Positions 34,085 through 44,233 of a stretch of DNA of 64,000 nt are shown here, one piece after another. A program made the translations under genes and the position numbers. Below the pieces are notes generated by a model that was not told where the DNA came from, made no database searches, and saw nothing but the letters and a program-made list of their open reading frames with translations. The DNA is from Verticiella sediminum (GTDB lineage: Bacteria > Pseudomonadota > Gammaproteobacteria > Burkholderiales > Burkholderiaceae_B): NCBI RefSeq assembly GCF_007558815.1, contig NZ_VLTJ01000041.1:62001-126000 (forward strand), in the 5' to 3' direction. Every line of letters starts with the position of its first letter. The first letter of the stretch is position 1.

Positions 34085-35038
34085 TTAAAGGTCGGGACGA
34101 AAGGCCAAGCCGGCCGGATAGAGAAAATCGTCGCCTGCCTCCGCGATCCGGCACGATTCGATCGCGCCCTGCCTGTCGAGGCGGCACTCGGCCAGCGAAT
34201 GATTGCCCAGGTTCGACACATAGGCGAGGCGCCCGTTGAGCGCGATGCTCAACGGCAGGCTCAGCGTCTGCGGATTGACATAGCGCGCGCAGCTCTCCAG
34301 CCGCCCGGCCGCTCCCACCGCGCAGGTAACGACCGAGCTGTCGCCGAGGTTGGTGATGTAGAGCCGCCCACCCTCATGCGCCATGCCGGTGGGGCGGCTG
34401 AGCAGGCCGGCGGCTTCCTGCTTGCTGCAGGCGGCCAATTCGCCGACCGAACTCAAGAGGCACGCGGCCACCGAATTGTCGCGCTGGTTGGCGACGAACA
34501 CGAAGCGCCCGCCGGCGGCCACGCCGGCCGGACCGGCGAACGCGTCATACCCGCTCGCGCGCGCACACTGGGTGACGTCGCCGTCACGGCCGAGTGCGCA
34601 AATGGCCAGCGTATCGTCGAGCTGGCTGATGTACATGCGGCCCGACGACGCCGCCATGCCGTACGGGGCCGCCAGGCGCTGTCCCGCCGCCGTGGGCTCG
34701 CAGGCCCACAACGCGCCGCTGCCGTCCATGTGGCATTGCGTCAGGCTGTCGTTGCCCAGATTCATGATGTAGGCATGTTCGGCCCAGAGCGCCAGGCCGC
34801 CGGGGTCGGCCAGCAGCGACGCGGCCGCGGCCAGGCACGGCGCTATGGCCCCGGACGCTTCGACGCGGCAGGTGAGGACGGTCGCGCTCGTGCTGGCGAT
34901 GACCAGATGGCCCGCCCGGGTGCCACCCGAGTCCATGGCGTCGCTGCAACTCGCCAGCATGCATACTGCCGAAGCGGCCAGCCTGCCGCCCAGGCGGCGC
35001 GCGACGAGGAGCAAATCCGTTGGCAAGGTTCGACGCAC
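34085..35038 (-). CDS. Repeat (beta-propeller) lipoprotein with paired cysteines
   Basis: Exported repeat protein, 317 aa from GTG at 35038 (start uncertain; the frame is open to 35230). Signal and lipobox LAASAVCMLASCSD predict a lipoprotein with Cys near residue 31. The rest consists of six or seven repeats of about 43 residues, each ending in a hairpin of the form C-x(8-10)-G-x(3-5)-C, for example CHMDGSGALWAC, CALGRDGDVTQC, CLLSSVGELAAC, CAVGAAGRLESC, CRLDRQGAIESC. Each repeat also has the strand YISNL or VSNLGNxS. The layout fits a seven-blade propeller of the lactonase/YncE kind in which each blade has one possible disulphide. Function unknown. Confidence 0.75.
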   Translation of the reverse strand: MRRTLPTDLLLVARRLGGRLAASAVCMLASCSDAMDSGGTRAGHLVIASTSATVLTCRVEASGAIAPCLAAAASLLADPGGLALWAEHAYIMNLGNDSLTQCHMDGSGALWACEPTAAGQRLAAPYGMAASSGRMYISQLDDTLAICALGRDGDVTQCARASGYDAFAGPAGVAAGGRFVFVANQRDNSVAACLLSSVGELAACSKQEAAGLLSRPTGMAHEGGRLYITNLGDSSVVTCAVGAAGRLESCARYVNPQTLSLPLSIALNGRLAYVSNLGNHSLAECRLDRQGAIESCRIAEAGDDFLYPAGLAFRPDL

Positions 35039-35040
35039 CA

Positions 35041-35213
35041 GCTCGCTGCTATCAAAAAAATAACGAAACGAAACAAGAATAATCCAAATCTGATGGATAG
35101 GCAGACACTGCGATGCTGCGCTGCCTCGGTCTCGAACGAATTTCTGCAACAATTTTGAGCAATGATAGTAAGCGTCTGATTTGCAAAGGCCTTTTCGAGT
35201 TTTTCGGAAACAA
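35041..35213. other. AT-rich spacer next to repeat field
   Basis: Unusually AT-rich for this genome, with runs such as ATCAAAAAAATAACGAAACG around 35050. It holds no gene; it may contain the promoter of the lipoprotein gene and adjoins the DnaA-box-like repeats. Confidence 0.4.
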
Positions 35214-35214
35214 C

Positions 35215-35560
35215 CCCCAGGTTTGTCCACGGATGCAGGGGAAAACCTCGAGCGGAAGACGCCGGCAGCGCGCCGGCCGCTAGGTCAGCCACCGCAAAAG
35301 CACGCGTTCGCAGCGCTGCCTGCGTTTTGAGCACGCAAGACAAGGTGTTGATCTGTAATAAAAATCTCACAATCTCCCGGGTCGGTCCCCAAACTTATCC
35401 ACGGCAGTTGGGGAAAACCCGTCGGCACGGCTGGCCGCCTACGTTTTGAGCAGCTACCTTGCGTTGCCTGTTTTCGACGCAGTTGGCGCAAAACGTTACG
35501 GAATGCGGCTTTGCGGCAGCTTTCCGCAGCTAGTCCCCAGGGTTGTCCACTGCTTGCGGG
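35215..35560. repeat. Three imperfect non-coding repeats with DnaA-box-like motifs
   Basis: Three related segments begin at about 35215, 35387 and 35535. Each has CCCC-A, then TTTGTCCAC, TTATCCACG or TTGTCCACT, about 10 bases, then GGGGAAAAC or GGGGATAAC. The first half is close to the DnaA box TTATCCACA; the second is a similar motif inverted (GTTTTCCCC or GTTATCCCC). A further shared word, CGTTTTGAGCA, occurs at about 35324 and 35442. The field is 150-170 bp per unit, without coding features. No known repeat family is recognised. Confidence 0.6.
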
Positions 35561-35685
35561 GATAACTTCGGCCATCGAGGCCGGCCCTGCGCCGGGATAC
35601 CGGATGCGCCGCGTCCACCCTGCGCCGCGAACGTAAGCACAAGCCACACTGGCGGGCAGCCGGTCCGCTGCGGCACAGTGCGGCC

Positions 35686-36540
35686 ATGGCCTGTCTTCCC
35701 AAGCATCGTCCGGCCCGCGGCGCGGCTGGCGCCGAACTCCTCCTGGCCGCCGTGCCCCTGCTCCTGGCCGGCATGGCCACGGTGGAACTCGCGCACTGGC
35801 AGCTCACCCGCGTGGCCGTGCGCCATGCGCTGTACGAAGCGGCCCGCGCCGGCGCCACCCAGGGCGCGGACGCACAGGCCATTGCGCATGCCTTCCAGCG
35901 CGCCCTGCTGCCGATCGCAGGCGGGGCCGGGCCGGCCGGCGTACCGACCTGGCGCATCGACCGTCTATCGCCGACAGCGGCCCATTTCGCCGACTTCGGC
36001 CGCAGATCGCCGCAAGGCGGCCGGGAAATGGCGCACGACTACCAGGCCGAGCGCCGGGCGCACGACATGGCCTCGGGCTGGCCGCAAGGCCAGGGCCCCC
36101 GTTCACACGAGGACATCCATGCTGCGAACACTCTCGTGCTGGAGGCCGTCCATCTGCACCCTCCGCTCATGCCGGGCATGAGCGCCCTGCTGCGCCGGCT
36201 GCCGGTGGGCGAGCCGTCCGATGCCGTGCAGGCCAGCCGCCGCGCGCTGGGCTGGTTCGCAGTGCGCGCACGCGTCGCCCTGCCGATGCAGTCGGCCGCC
36301 CGGGAAGCGGCCGCTGCGAGCGTCAGCGGGCCCTCCGCCACGGTGCCGCCTCCGGCATCGGCGCCGCCGTCGAGCGCGCCCGACGAGGCTTGCGCGGGCC
36401 TCTGGTGCATCGAGCACGGCAGGCCGCCCCCGGATGCCGGGCAGCCCGCGATGCCGGCACCGGACGCGACGCCCGCCCCGCCCCGCGCGCCGCCGGACGC
36501 CGGCGAGGCTTGCGGCGTGATCCTCTGCTGCGCGCCATAG
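35686..36540 (+). CDS. TadE-like pilus-assembly/secreted protein with Pro-rich tail
   Basis: 284 aa. The first 50 residues follow the TadE pattern: a short basic start, GAELLLAAVPLLLAGMATVE (one hydrophobic helix with the Glu at the end) and HWQLTRVAVRHALYEAARAG, typical of pseudopilin-like TadE/TadG proteins. The middle is unremarkable; the last 70 residues are Pro/Ala/Ser-rich with Cys pairs (CAGLWC; CGVILCC). No other tad genes lie here, so it is an orphan. Location is probably inner membrane or periplasm. Its promoter would lie in the repeat field upstream. Confidence 0.6.
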   Translation: MACLPKHRPARGAAGAELLLAAVPLLLAGMATVELAHWQLTRVAVRHALYEAARAGATQGADAQAIAHAFQRALLPIAGGAGPAGVPTWRIDRLSPTAAHFADFGRRSPQGGREMAHDYQAERRAHDMASGWPQGQGPRSHEDIHAANTLVLEAVHLHPPLMPGMSALLRRLPVGEPSDAVQASRRALGWFAVRARVALPMQSAAREAAAASVSGPSATVPPPASAPPSSAPDEACAGLWCIEHGRPPPDAGQPAMPAPDATPAPPRAPPDAGEACGVILCCAP

Positions 36541-36632
36541 GCAGCACCGCGGCGGGCGCCATGGACCAAACCGCGCGGCCGCGCAGCCATGCGCCTGCGA
36601 TATGCTACGGTCAGCCGCTTCGAGGAGTCGCC

Positions 36633-37310
36633 ATGGCCGTCAACCGCGTCAGAGTCTGGGATCTGCCCCTGCGCCTCTTTCATTGGGCGCTGGCCGTCTG
36701 CGTGACCGGCTCGCTGGTCACGGCGACACTGGGCGGCTTCTGGATGGACTACCACCTGCTGTTCGGCTATGTGGCGCTCGGCCTGATCAGCTTTCGGCTG
36801 GTCTGGGGTTGCATCGGCCCCGCGACCGCCCGCTTCACGAATTTCGTGCGCGGCCCGCGGGCCATCCTGGCCTACCTGCGCTCAGGTCCGGAAACGGCGC
36901 CCTACGGCCACAACCCGCTGGGCGGGTGGTCGGTGCTGGCGATGCTCTGTGTGCTCGGCGTCCAGGCCGTCACCGGGCTCTTCGCGGATGACGGCATCTT
37001 CACGCAGGGCCCCTTGGCCGCGCGGGCCAGCCCCGGCACCGTGGACTTCCTGACGGGTTGGCACCTGCGCCTGGAGCCCGTGATCTACACCCTGCTCGGC
37101 CTGCATCTGGCCGCCGTCGCCTGGCACAGCCTGGTCCGGCGCCATCCGCTGGTGCGGGCCATGATCACCGGGGAGCGGCCCGACACGCCGGGCCGGGACG
37201 TGCCACCGACGCAAGACGACGCCCGCGTGCGGCTGCGCGCCGCCATCGTGGCGGCGATCTGCGCAGCCAGCGTGGCCGGGGTGGTGGCGCTGGGCGGCAG
37301 CAGCCTGTAA
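36633..37310 (+). CDS. Cytochrome b561 family membrane protein
   Basis: Di-haem b-type inner-membrane cytochrome, 225 aa. N-terminal VWDLPLRLFHWALAVCVTGS with the first haem His, then LFGYVALGLISFRLVWGCIG, NPLGGWSVLAMLCVLGVQAV, and WHLRLEPVIYTLLGLHLAAV carrying two more His, with a last hydrophobic segment at the C-terminus. ATG at 36633 has GAGGAG upstream. It ends 13 bp before the convergent cytochrome c' gene; this pairing of b561 with a c-type cytochrome suggests electron transfer across the membrane. Confidence 0.9.
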   Translation: MAVNRVRVWDLPLRLFHWALAVCVTGSLVTATLGGFWMDYHLLFGYVALGLISFRLVWGCIGPATARFTNFVRGPRAILAYLRSGPETAPYGHNPLGGWSVLAMLCVLGVQAVTGLFADDGIFTQGPLAARASPGTVDFLTGWHLRLEPVIYTLLGLHLAAVAWHSLVRRHPLVRAMITGERPDTPGRDVPPTQDDARVRLRAAIVAAICAASVAGVVALGGSSL

Positions 37311-37323
37311 AGGGGGCACCAAT

Positions 37324-37785
37324 TCAGCGGCGCTGGCGGAAATCCTGGTGGCAGGCCTTGCAACTGGCCGCCACGTCGCCGTAGGCGGCGCGTATCGTGT
37401 CGAAATCTCCCTCGCCGGCCACCTGGGATAGACGCCCCATGCTTTGCTGGAAGTTCTTGAGCGCCGCCTCGAAGCGCGCCGAATCCTTCCACACGGCGGG
37501 TTGGGCGTTGCCGCCTTCAGCGCCGTCGGCAAAACCGCGCCAGGGCAGCGTAGCCAGGGTGCGCAGCACGGCAACCTCCTGCTGCACGGCGGCCGCATCG
37601 AACGTGGCGCGCCCGCGCATCACCGGCGCCAGCCCGTTGAAATGCGCGCCCATCAGGCGCAGCGCAGCCTGCCGGTAGGCGACGGCCTCCTGGGTGTTGT
37701 CGAATTGCGGCTCGGCGAAGGCGATGGGCGCGGCGGCTGCCAGCGCCAGCGTACAGGCCGTCAGCACGCGGGCGGAACGGATCAT
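37324..37785 (-). CDS. Cytochrome c' (class II cytochrome c)
   Basis: Periplasmic haem protein, 153 aa. Signal peptide RVLTACTLALAAAAPIAFAE (cleavage after AFA), four-helix-bundle body starting QEAVAYRQAALRLMGAHFNG, and the C-terminal haem motif CKACH at residues 142-146, the class II position. Such proteins bind NO or pass electrons. Start ATG at 37785 with AGGAGG upstream. It converges on the b561 gene. Confidence 0.93.
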   Translation of the reverse strand: MIRSARVLTACTLALAAAAPIAFAEPQFDNTQEAVAYRQAALRLMGAHFNGLAPVMRGRATFDAAAVQQEVAVLRTLATLPWRGFADGAEGGNAQPAVWKDSARFEAALKNFQQSMGRLSQVAGEGDFDTIRAAYGDVAASCKACHQDFRQRR

Positions 37786-37804
37786 GGGGAACCTCCTGGA
37801 CGGA

Positions 37805-37968
37805 CAAAAAAAACCCCACGCTGCGCCGTCGGCTTCGCTGCCCCCAAGGGGGCGCGTTTTTGCCTCGGGGCGGCCCAGCGGCAAAAAAAAGCCCCCACGC
37901 TGCGCCGTCGGCTTCGCTGCCCCCCAAGGGGGCGCGTTTTTGCCTCGGGGCGGCCCAGCGGCAAAAAA
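37805..37968. repeat. Tandem pair of a 79-bp hairpin repeat
   Basis: Two almost identical units, period 79 bp, each with an A-run, CGCTGCGCCGTCGGCTTCGC, a CCCCC-AA-GGGGG hairpin, GCGCGTTTTTGCCTCGGGGC and GGCCCAGCGGC. Read on the minus strand the hairpin plus T-run follows the purB stop, so the element serves as its terminator. A partial copy lies near 30.3 kb, so this is a dispersed intergenic repeat of the host. Confidence 0.85.
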
Positions 37969-38053
37969 CAACGCACATGCGACTTGCCATGTGCGTTTCA
38001 AAAGATAACAGCACCGCGCGTCGCGGGCAATGACCCGCGGCGGGGGTTGGCCG

Positions 38054-39433
<1,380 letters not shown>

Positions 39434-39619
39434 TTAAGACGCGTAAAGCTAGAGAAATAAAAGGAAAGTTTACCATTGCGTCCGGCGGGAGCAGGTACCG
39501 CGATGCTATACTCCGCTGCCCTTCGCGCAAGGTCCGTTCGCATCGCGTCGCCCGCAGCGACACACCGCTCGACACCACCCGTTCGCGCTGCCCGCACCCC
39601 ACTGAGAATCCGGCCCTCC

Positions 39620-40237
39620 ATGAAACTGATCGGCTCGCTGTCCAGCCCCTACGTACGCAAGGTACGCATCGTCCTGGCCGAAAAGAAGCTCGACTGCCCG
39701 CTCGTACTCGATAACGTCTGGTCCGCGGATACGCAGATCCAGGCCACCAATCCGCTCGGCAAAGTACCCTGTCTAGTGATGGACGACGGCAACAGCCTGT
39801 TCGATTCGCGGGTGATCGTGGAATATCTCGACACGCTCTCGCCCGTCAGCCGGCTGGTGCCGGCCGCCGGCCGCGAACGCCTGGACGTGAAGTGGTGGGA
39901 AGCCTTGGCCGATGGCGTACTCGACGCCTGTGTGCTCATGCGCGCCGAGGAAACGCAGCGCGCGCCCGAGCAGCGCAATGCCGACTGGGTGGCCCGCCAG
40001 CGCGGCAAGGTCGAGGCCGCGCTGCCGGTGATGGAAGCCACGCTGGGCGAACGCGCCTTCTGCGTCGGCCACGTCACCAGCAACTACTCGCTGGCCGACA
40101 TCGCGGTGGGCTGTGCGCTCGGTTACCTGGACTTCCGCTTCCCGGACATCGCCTGGCGCGAGCCGTATCCGAACCTGGCCCGGCTCTATACCAAGCTCGC
40201 GCAACGTCCGTCGTTCATCGACACACAGCCGGGCTGA
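39620..40237 (+). CDS. Glutathione S-transferase family protein
   Basis: Cytoplasmic, 205 aa. Thioredoxin-like N-domain: MKLIGSLSSPYVRKVRIVLA with Ser/Tyr near the glutathione site, NPLGKVPCLVMDDGNSLFDS (cis-Pro and the Ser of the gamma-Glu site), RVIVEYLD. Helical C-domain includes NYSLADIAVGCALGYLDFRF. It resembles the YibF group. ATG at 39620; the open frame upstream covers the purB promoter region. Substrate unknown. Confidence 0.9.
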   Translation: MKLIGSLSSPYVRKVRIVLAEKKLDCPLVLDNVWSADTQIQATNPLGKVPCLVMDDGNSLFDSRVIVEYLDTLSPVSRLVPAAGRERLDVKWWEALADGVLDACVLMRAEETQRAPEQRNADWVARQRGKVEAALPVMEATLGERAFCVGHVTSNYSLADIAVGCALGYLDFRFPDIAWREPYPNLARLYTKLAQRPSFIDTQPG

Positions 40238-40282
40238 TGCGCTCGCGGCCGGCGCTGCCCGGCCGCTGCCCAAGCCTGCGGC

Positions 40283-43200
40283 TCAGCGCTGCAGCGCCTG
40301 CCAGGCCTTCTCCAGCCGCTTGACCGACACCGGCATCGGCGTGCGCAGCTCCTGCGCGAACAGCGCCACGCGCAGCTCCTCCAGCATCCAGCGAAAGTTC
40401 ACCAGCCCGTCGTCGAGCACGCCCTTGCGCGCGGACAGCTCGCGCTGGTAGCGCGTCAGCAGGGGTGCCATCTCCGCCATCAGCCGAGCGTCGCGCGCCG
40501 GGTCGGCGCGCAGCTTGTCGATGCGCGCCGTCACCGCCTTCAGATAGCGCGGGAAGTGCGCAAGCTGGGCATACGGGGTATCGCGCACGAAGTGCTTGCC
40601 CATCAGGCCGCGTAGCTGCTGCTCCATGTCGGCGTGCGACGCGGGATGCGCGCGCGCCTGCACCAGCTTGCGCATGACCCCGGCCCATTCGGTGAGAATG
40701 GTCTGCACCAGCCGCGCCATCTCCTGGGCGAGCAGGCCCAGGCGGCCACGCCCCTGCTCGGCGCGCGCGGCGAAGCCCGACGCATCCGTGGGCAGGGGTT
40801 CCATCAGACAGGCCGCGGCCAGCGCCGCGTCGATGATCTGGTCGCGCAGTTCCTCCTGGGTGCCCAGTGGCATATACAACATGCTCATCTGGGTCAGCCC
40901 GGGCAGGTTCTTCTCGAGGTACTTGACCTGGTCCTTCAGTTGCAGGCGAAAGAGGCGCAGCAGGCCGCCGCGGTGCCGCCGGGCGGCCTCTTTCGGGTCG
41001 TCGAACACGTCCAGGTCGCAATGCGTGCCGCGGTCGACCAGCGCCGGATAGCCGATCACGGTCTGCCCGCCCCGGCGGATCTCCAGCAGCTCGGGCAGCT
41101 CGCCGAACGTCCAGCCGGTCAGGTTCTCGTGGGCCAGCGCCTGGGCCACGCCGGCGTCGCGCGCGGCCACCTTCTGGAAGGTGGCCTGGGCTTCGCGCCC
41201 ATGCTCGCTGCGCAACTGCGCGAGGTTGCGTCCCATCGCCAGCATGCGGCCGTGCTCGTCGAGCAGCCGGTAGTTCATGAAGAGATGCGCGGGCAGCGTC
41301 TCCGGCTTGAAGTCGGTCACGGCCACACGTACCTGGGTCTGGCCGCGGATGTCGTCGATCAGGGTTTCGACCAGGCTCCTGGCCGGCTGGCGCGCCTCGT
41401 CGAAGTGCCGCTCGTAGAAGCCCGCGGCATAGTCCGGCAGCGGCACGCAGTGGCGGCGCAGCTTCTGCGGCAGCGACTTCAGCAGCAGGTGCACCTTCTC
41501 CTTGAGCATGCCGGGCACCAGCCACTCCGCGCGCGCCGCATCGACCTGGTTGAGCGCATAGAGCGGCACACCGAGCGTGACCCCGTCGCGCGGCGAACCG
41601 GGCTCGAAGTGATAGTCCAGCGCCATCTCCACGCCATGCCAGGACATGCGCTTGGGGAACACCTCGGTGGTGACGCCCGCGGCCTCGTGGCGCATGAGCT
41701 CGTCGCGGGTGAGAAACAGCAGCTTCGCGGACTTGTCCCGGGCCGCCGCGCGCTGGTACCACTTTTCCAGCGCCACGGTGGACACCACGTCGGCGGGCAA
41801 CTGGCGCTCGTAGAAGGCGAAGATCAGCTCGTCGTCGACCAGGATGTCCGGGCGGCGCGTCTTGTGCTCGAGCTTCTCGATGTCGGCGACCAGCTTGCGG
41901 TTGTGCGCGACGAAGGGCAGCCGGGTCTCGATCTCGCCGGGCACCAGGGCCTCGCGGATGAAGATTTCGCGCGCGCGCGCGGGGTCGATCTTCGCGTACG
42001 AGACACGCCGGCCGGTGTAGATCGTCAGGCCGTACAAGGTGCCGCGCTCGCTGGCGACGACCTGGCCCTGCTTCTTCTCCCAGCGCGGATCGGACCAGTT
42101 GCGGTTGAGCAAATGGCCCGCCACGCGCTCGACCCACGCCGGCTCGATCCGGGCCACGCAGCGTGCGTACAACCGGGTGGTCTCGACCAGTTCGGCCGCC
42201 ATCACCCAGCGGCCCGCCTTGCGCGCGAGCCGCGAGCCCGGATGGATCAGAAAGCGGATGCCGCGCGCGCCCAGGTACTGGGCCGCTTCCTCGGCCTTGG
42301 TGCCGATGTTGCCGAGCAGGCCGGACAGCAGCGCGAGGTGGATCTGCTCCACCGTGGCCGGTTCGCTGTTGAGCTTCCAACCCGCGCCGCCCACCACCTG
42401 GGCGAGTTGGCTGTGCACGTCGTGCCATTCGCGCAGGCGCAGCGGCGAGAGGAAATGCTCGCGCAGGCGCGCCACCAGCTTGCGCTGCGAGGCCTTGTGC
42501 GCGACTTGCTCGTCGTACCAGGTCCAGAGCTTGAGGTAGGACAGGAATTCCGAGCGCTCATCGGCAAAGCGCGCGTGGGCGGCGTCGGCCGCCTCCTGCG
42601 CGTTGAGCGGACGCTCGCGCGGGTCCTGCACCGAGAGCGCCGCGGCGATCACCAGCATCTCGGCCAGGCAGTGCTGCTCGCGCGCGGCCAGGATCATGCG
42701 CGCGATGCGCGGGTCCACCGGCAGGCGCGCGAGTTCCTGCCCGACCTCGGTGAGCGCATTGGCCTCGTCGATCGCGCCCAACTCCTGCAGCAGGTGGTAG
42801 CCGTCGGCCACGGCACGGCCGCTGGGCGCCTCGACGAAGGGGAAATCCTCGATGCTGTCCAGGCGCAGCGATTTCATGCGCAGGATCACCGAGGCCAGCG
42901 AGGCGCGCAGGATCTCCGGGTCGGTGAACGCCGCGCGCGACTGGAAATCCGCCTCGTCGTAGAGCCGGATGCACACGCCGGGGCCGATCCGCCCGCAGCG
43001 CCCCGCGCGCTGGTTGGCCGAAGCCTGGCTGATCGGCTCCACGCGTAGCTGCTCGACCTTGTTGCGCCAGGAATAGCGCTTGACGCGGGCGAGCCCGGTG
43101 TCCACCACGAAGCGGATGCCCGGCACGGTGAGCGAGGTCTCGGCCACGTTGGTGGCGAGCACGATGCGGCGCGCGTTGGTCCGGGGCCGGAAGACGGCCT

Positions 43201-44113
43201 CCTGCTCCGCCTGCGACAGGCGGGCGAACAGCGGCAGGATCTCGGTGCCCGGCGGGTGGCGCTTGCGCAGCGCCTCGGCCGCCTCGCGGATCTCGCGCTC
43301 GCCGGGCAGGAACACCAGCACGTCGCCCGGCCCGTGGCGCGCGCATTCGGCCACGGCGTCGACGATGCCGTCGATGAGGTCGCGCTCCTCGTCGCGATCC
43401 AGCCGCTCGCGGCCGCCTTCACGCCCGCCGTCCTTGTCTGAAGTCCCACTGCGGTCCTCGTCGAGGATGGGACGGTAGCGCAGCTCCACGGGGTACAGGC
43501 GCCCGGACACGGCGATCACCGGCGCGGGCTGCGCTTGGCTGCCGAAATGGCGGGCGAAGCGCTCGGCGTCGATGGTGGCCGAGGTGATGATGAGCTTGAG
43601 ATCGGGCCGTCGCGGCAGCAGTTGCTTGAGGTAGCCGAGCAGGAAGTCGATGTTCAGGCTGCGCTCGTGCGCCTCGTCGATGATGATGGTGTCGTAGCGG
43701 CGCAGCATCGGGTCGCGCTGCGACTCCGCGAGCAGAATGCCGTCGGTCATCAGCTTGACCGAAGCGCCGGGGTGCGTGCGGTCGTTGAAGCGCACCTGGT
43801 AGCCCACGACTTGCCCGAACTCGGTGCCCAGCTCCTCGGCGACTCGCTTGGCCACCGACGTCGCCGCCAGCCGGCGCGGCTGCGTGTGGCCGATCATGCC
43901 GCGCTCGCCGCGGCCCATCTCCAGGCAGATCTTGGGTAGCTGCGTGGTCTTGCCGGAGCCGGTTTCGCCGCTGACGATCACCACCTGGTGGCCGGCGATC
44001 GCGCGCGAGATCTCCTCGCGCCGCGCACTGACGGGCAAGTCTTCCGGATAGATGATGGGGGGGAACGGGTTGCGCTGACGCGACGGGCTGGCTTTCACGC
44101 GATGGGTATTCAT
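40283..44113 (-). CDS. hrpA: ATP-dependent RNA helicase HrpA (DEAH box)
   Basis: Large DEAH-box RNA helicase, 1276 aa, acting on stalled or collided ribosomes in E. coli. Walker A GETGSGKTTQLPKICLEMGR (about residues 49-68), DEAH in TIIIDEAHERSLNIDFLLGY, SATIDAERFARHFG, and motif VI QASANQRAGRCGRIGPGVCI. Behind the helicase core come the HA2, OB-fold and long DUF3418 C-terminal domain (to about residue 1270), as in full-length HrpA. It begins 120 bp from divergent argA. Confidence 0.97.
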   Translation of the reverse strand: MNTHRVKASPSRQRNPFPPIIYPEDLPVSARREEISRAIAGHQVVIVSGETGSGKTTQLPKICLEMGRGERGMIGHTQPRRLAATSVAKRVAEELGTEFGQVVGYQVRFNDRTHPGASVKLMTDGILLAESQRDPMLRRYDTIIIDEAHERSLNIDFLLGYLKQLLPRRPDLKLIITSATIDAERFARHFGSQAQPAPVIAVSGRLYPVELRYRPILDEDRSGTSDKDGGREGGRERLDRDEERDLIDGIVDAVAECARHGPGDVLVFLPGEREIREAAEALRKRHPPGTEILPLFARLSQAEQEAVFRPRTNARRIVLATNVAETSLTVPGIRFVVDTGLARVKRYSWRNKVEQLRVEPISQASANQRAGRCGRIGPGVCIRLYDEADFQSRAAFTDPEILRASLASVILRMKSLRLDSIEDFPFVEAPSGRAVADGYHLLQELGAIDEANALTEVGQELARLPVDPRIARMILAAREQHCLAEMLVIAAALSVQDPRERPLNAQEAADAAHARFADERSEFLSYLKLWTWYDEQVAHKASQRKLVARLREHFLSPLRLREWHDVHSQLAQVVGGAGWKLNSEPATVEQIHLALLSGLLGNIGTKAEEAAQYLGARGIRFLIHPGSRLARKAGRWVMAAELVETTRLYARCVARIEPAWVERVAGHLLNRNWSDPRWEKKQGQVVASERGTLYGLTIYTGRRVSYAKIDPARAREIFIREALVPGEIETRLPFVAHNRKLVADIEKLEHKTRRPDILVDDELIFAFYERQLPADVVSTVALEKWYQRAAARDKSAKLLFLTRDELMRHEAAGVTTEVFPKRMSWHGVEMALDYHFEPGSPRDGVTLGVPLYALNQVDAARAEWLVPGMLKEKVHLLLKSLPQKLRRHCVPLPDYAAGFYERHFDEARQPARSLVETLIDDIRGQTQVRVAVTDFKPETLPAHLFMNYRLLDEHGRMLAMGRNLAQLRSEHGREAQATFQKVAARDAGVAQALAHENLTGWTFGELPELLEIRRGGQTVIGYPALVDRGTHCDLDVFDDPKEAARRHRGGLLRLFRLQLKDQVKYLEKNLPGLTQMSMLYMPLGTQEELRDQIIDAALAAACLMEPLPTDASGFAARAEQGRGRLGLLAQEMARLVQTILTEWAGVMRKLVQARAHPASHADMEQQLRGLMGKHFVRDTPYAQLAHFPRYLKAVTARIDKLRADPARDARLMAEMAPLLTRYQRELSARKGVLDDGLVNFRWMLEELRVALFAQELRTPMPVSVKRLEKAWQALQR

Positions 44114-44233
44114 GATTGAACCGCCATTATAGGAAACCTCCCGCCGCGGCCCGTGGCGGGAGCTTCCTCCATGGGGCGTAAAATACCGGCGCGCGCGCCG
44201 CGCCGTGCGCCCTCCCAGCCGCTACGCCCTGTC

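Noticed and set aside
35215-35560. Chromosomal replication origin
   Set aside because: DnaA-box-like repeats and an AT-rich stretch are present, but none of the genes that border betaproteobacterial oriC (dnaA, dnaN, gyrB, rpmH, mnmG, parAB) is near. Kept only as a possible DnaA-binding locus.
35215-35560. CRISPR array
   Set aside because: Only three degenerate repeats with spacing of about 150-170 bp; no short direct repeats with uniform spacers and no cas genes.
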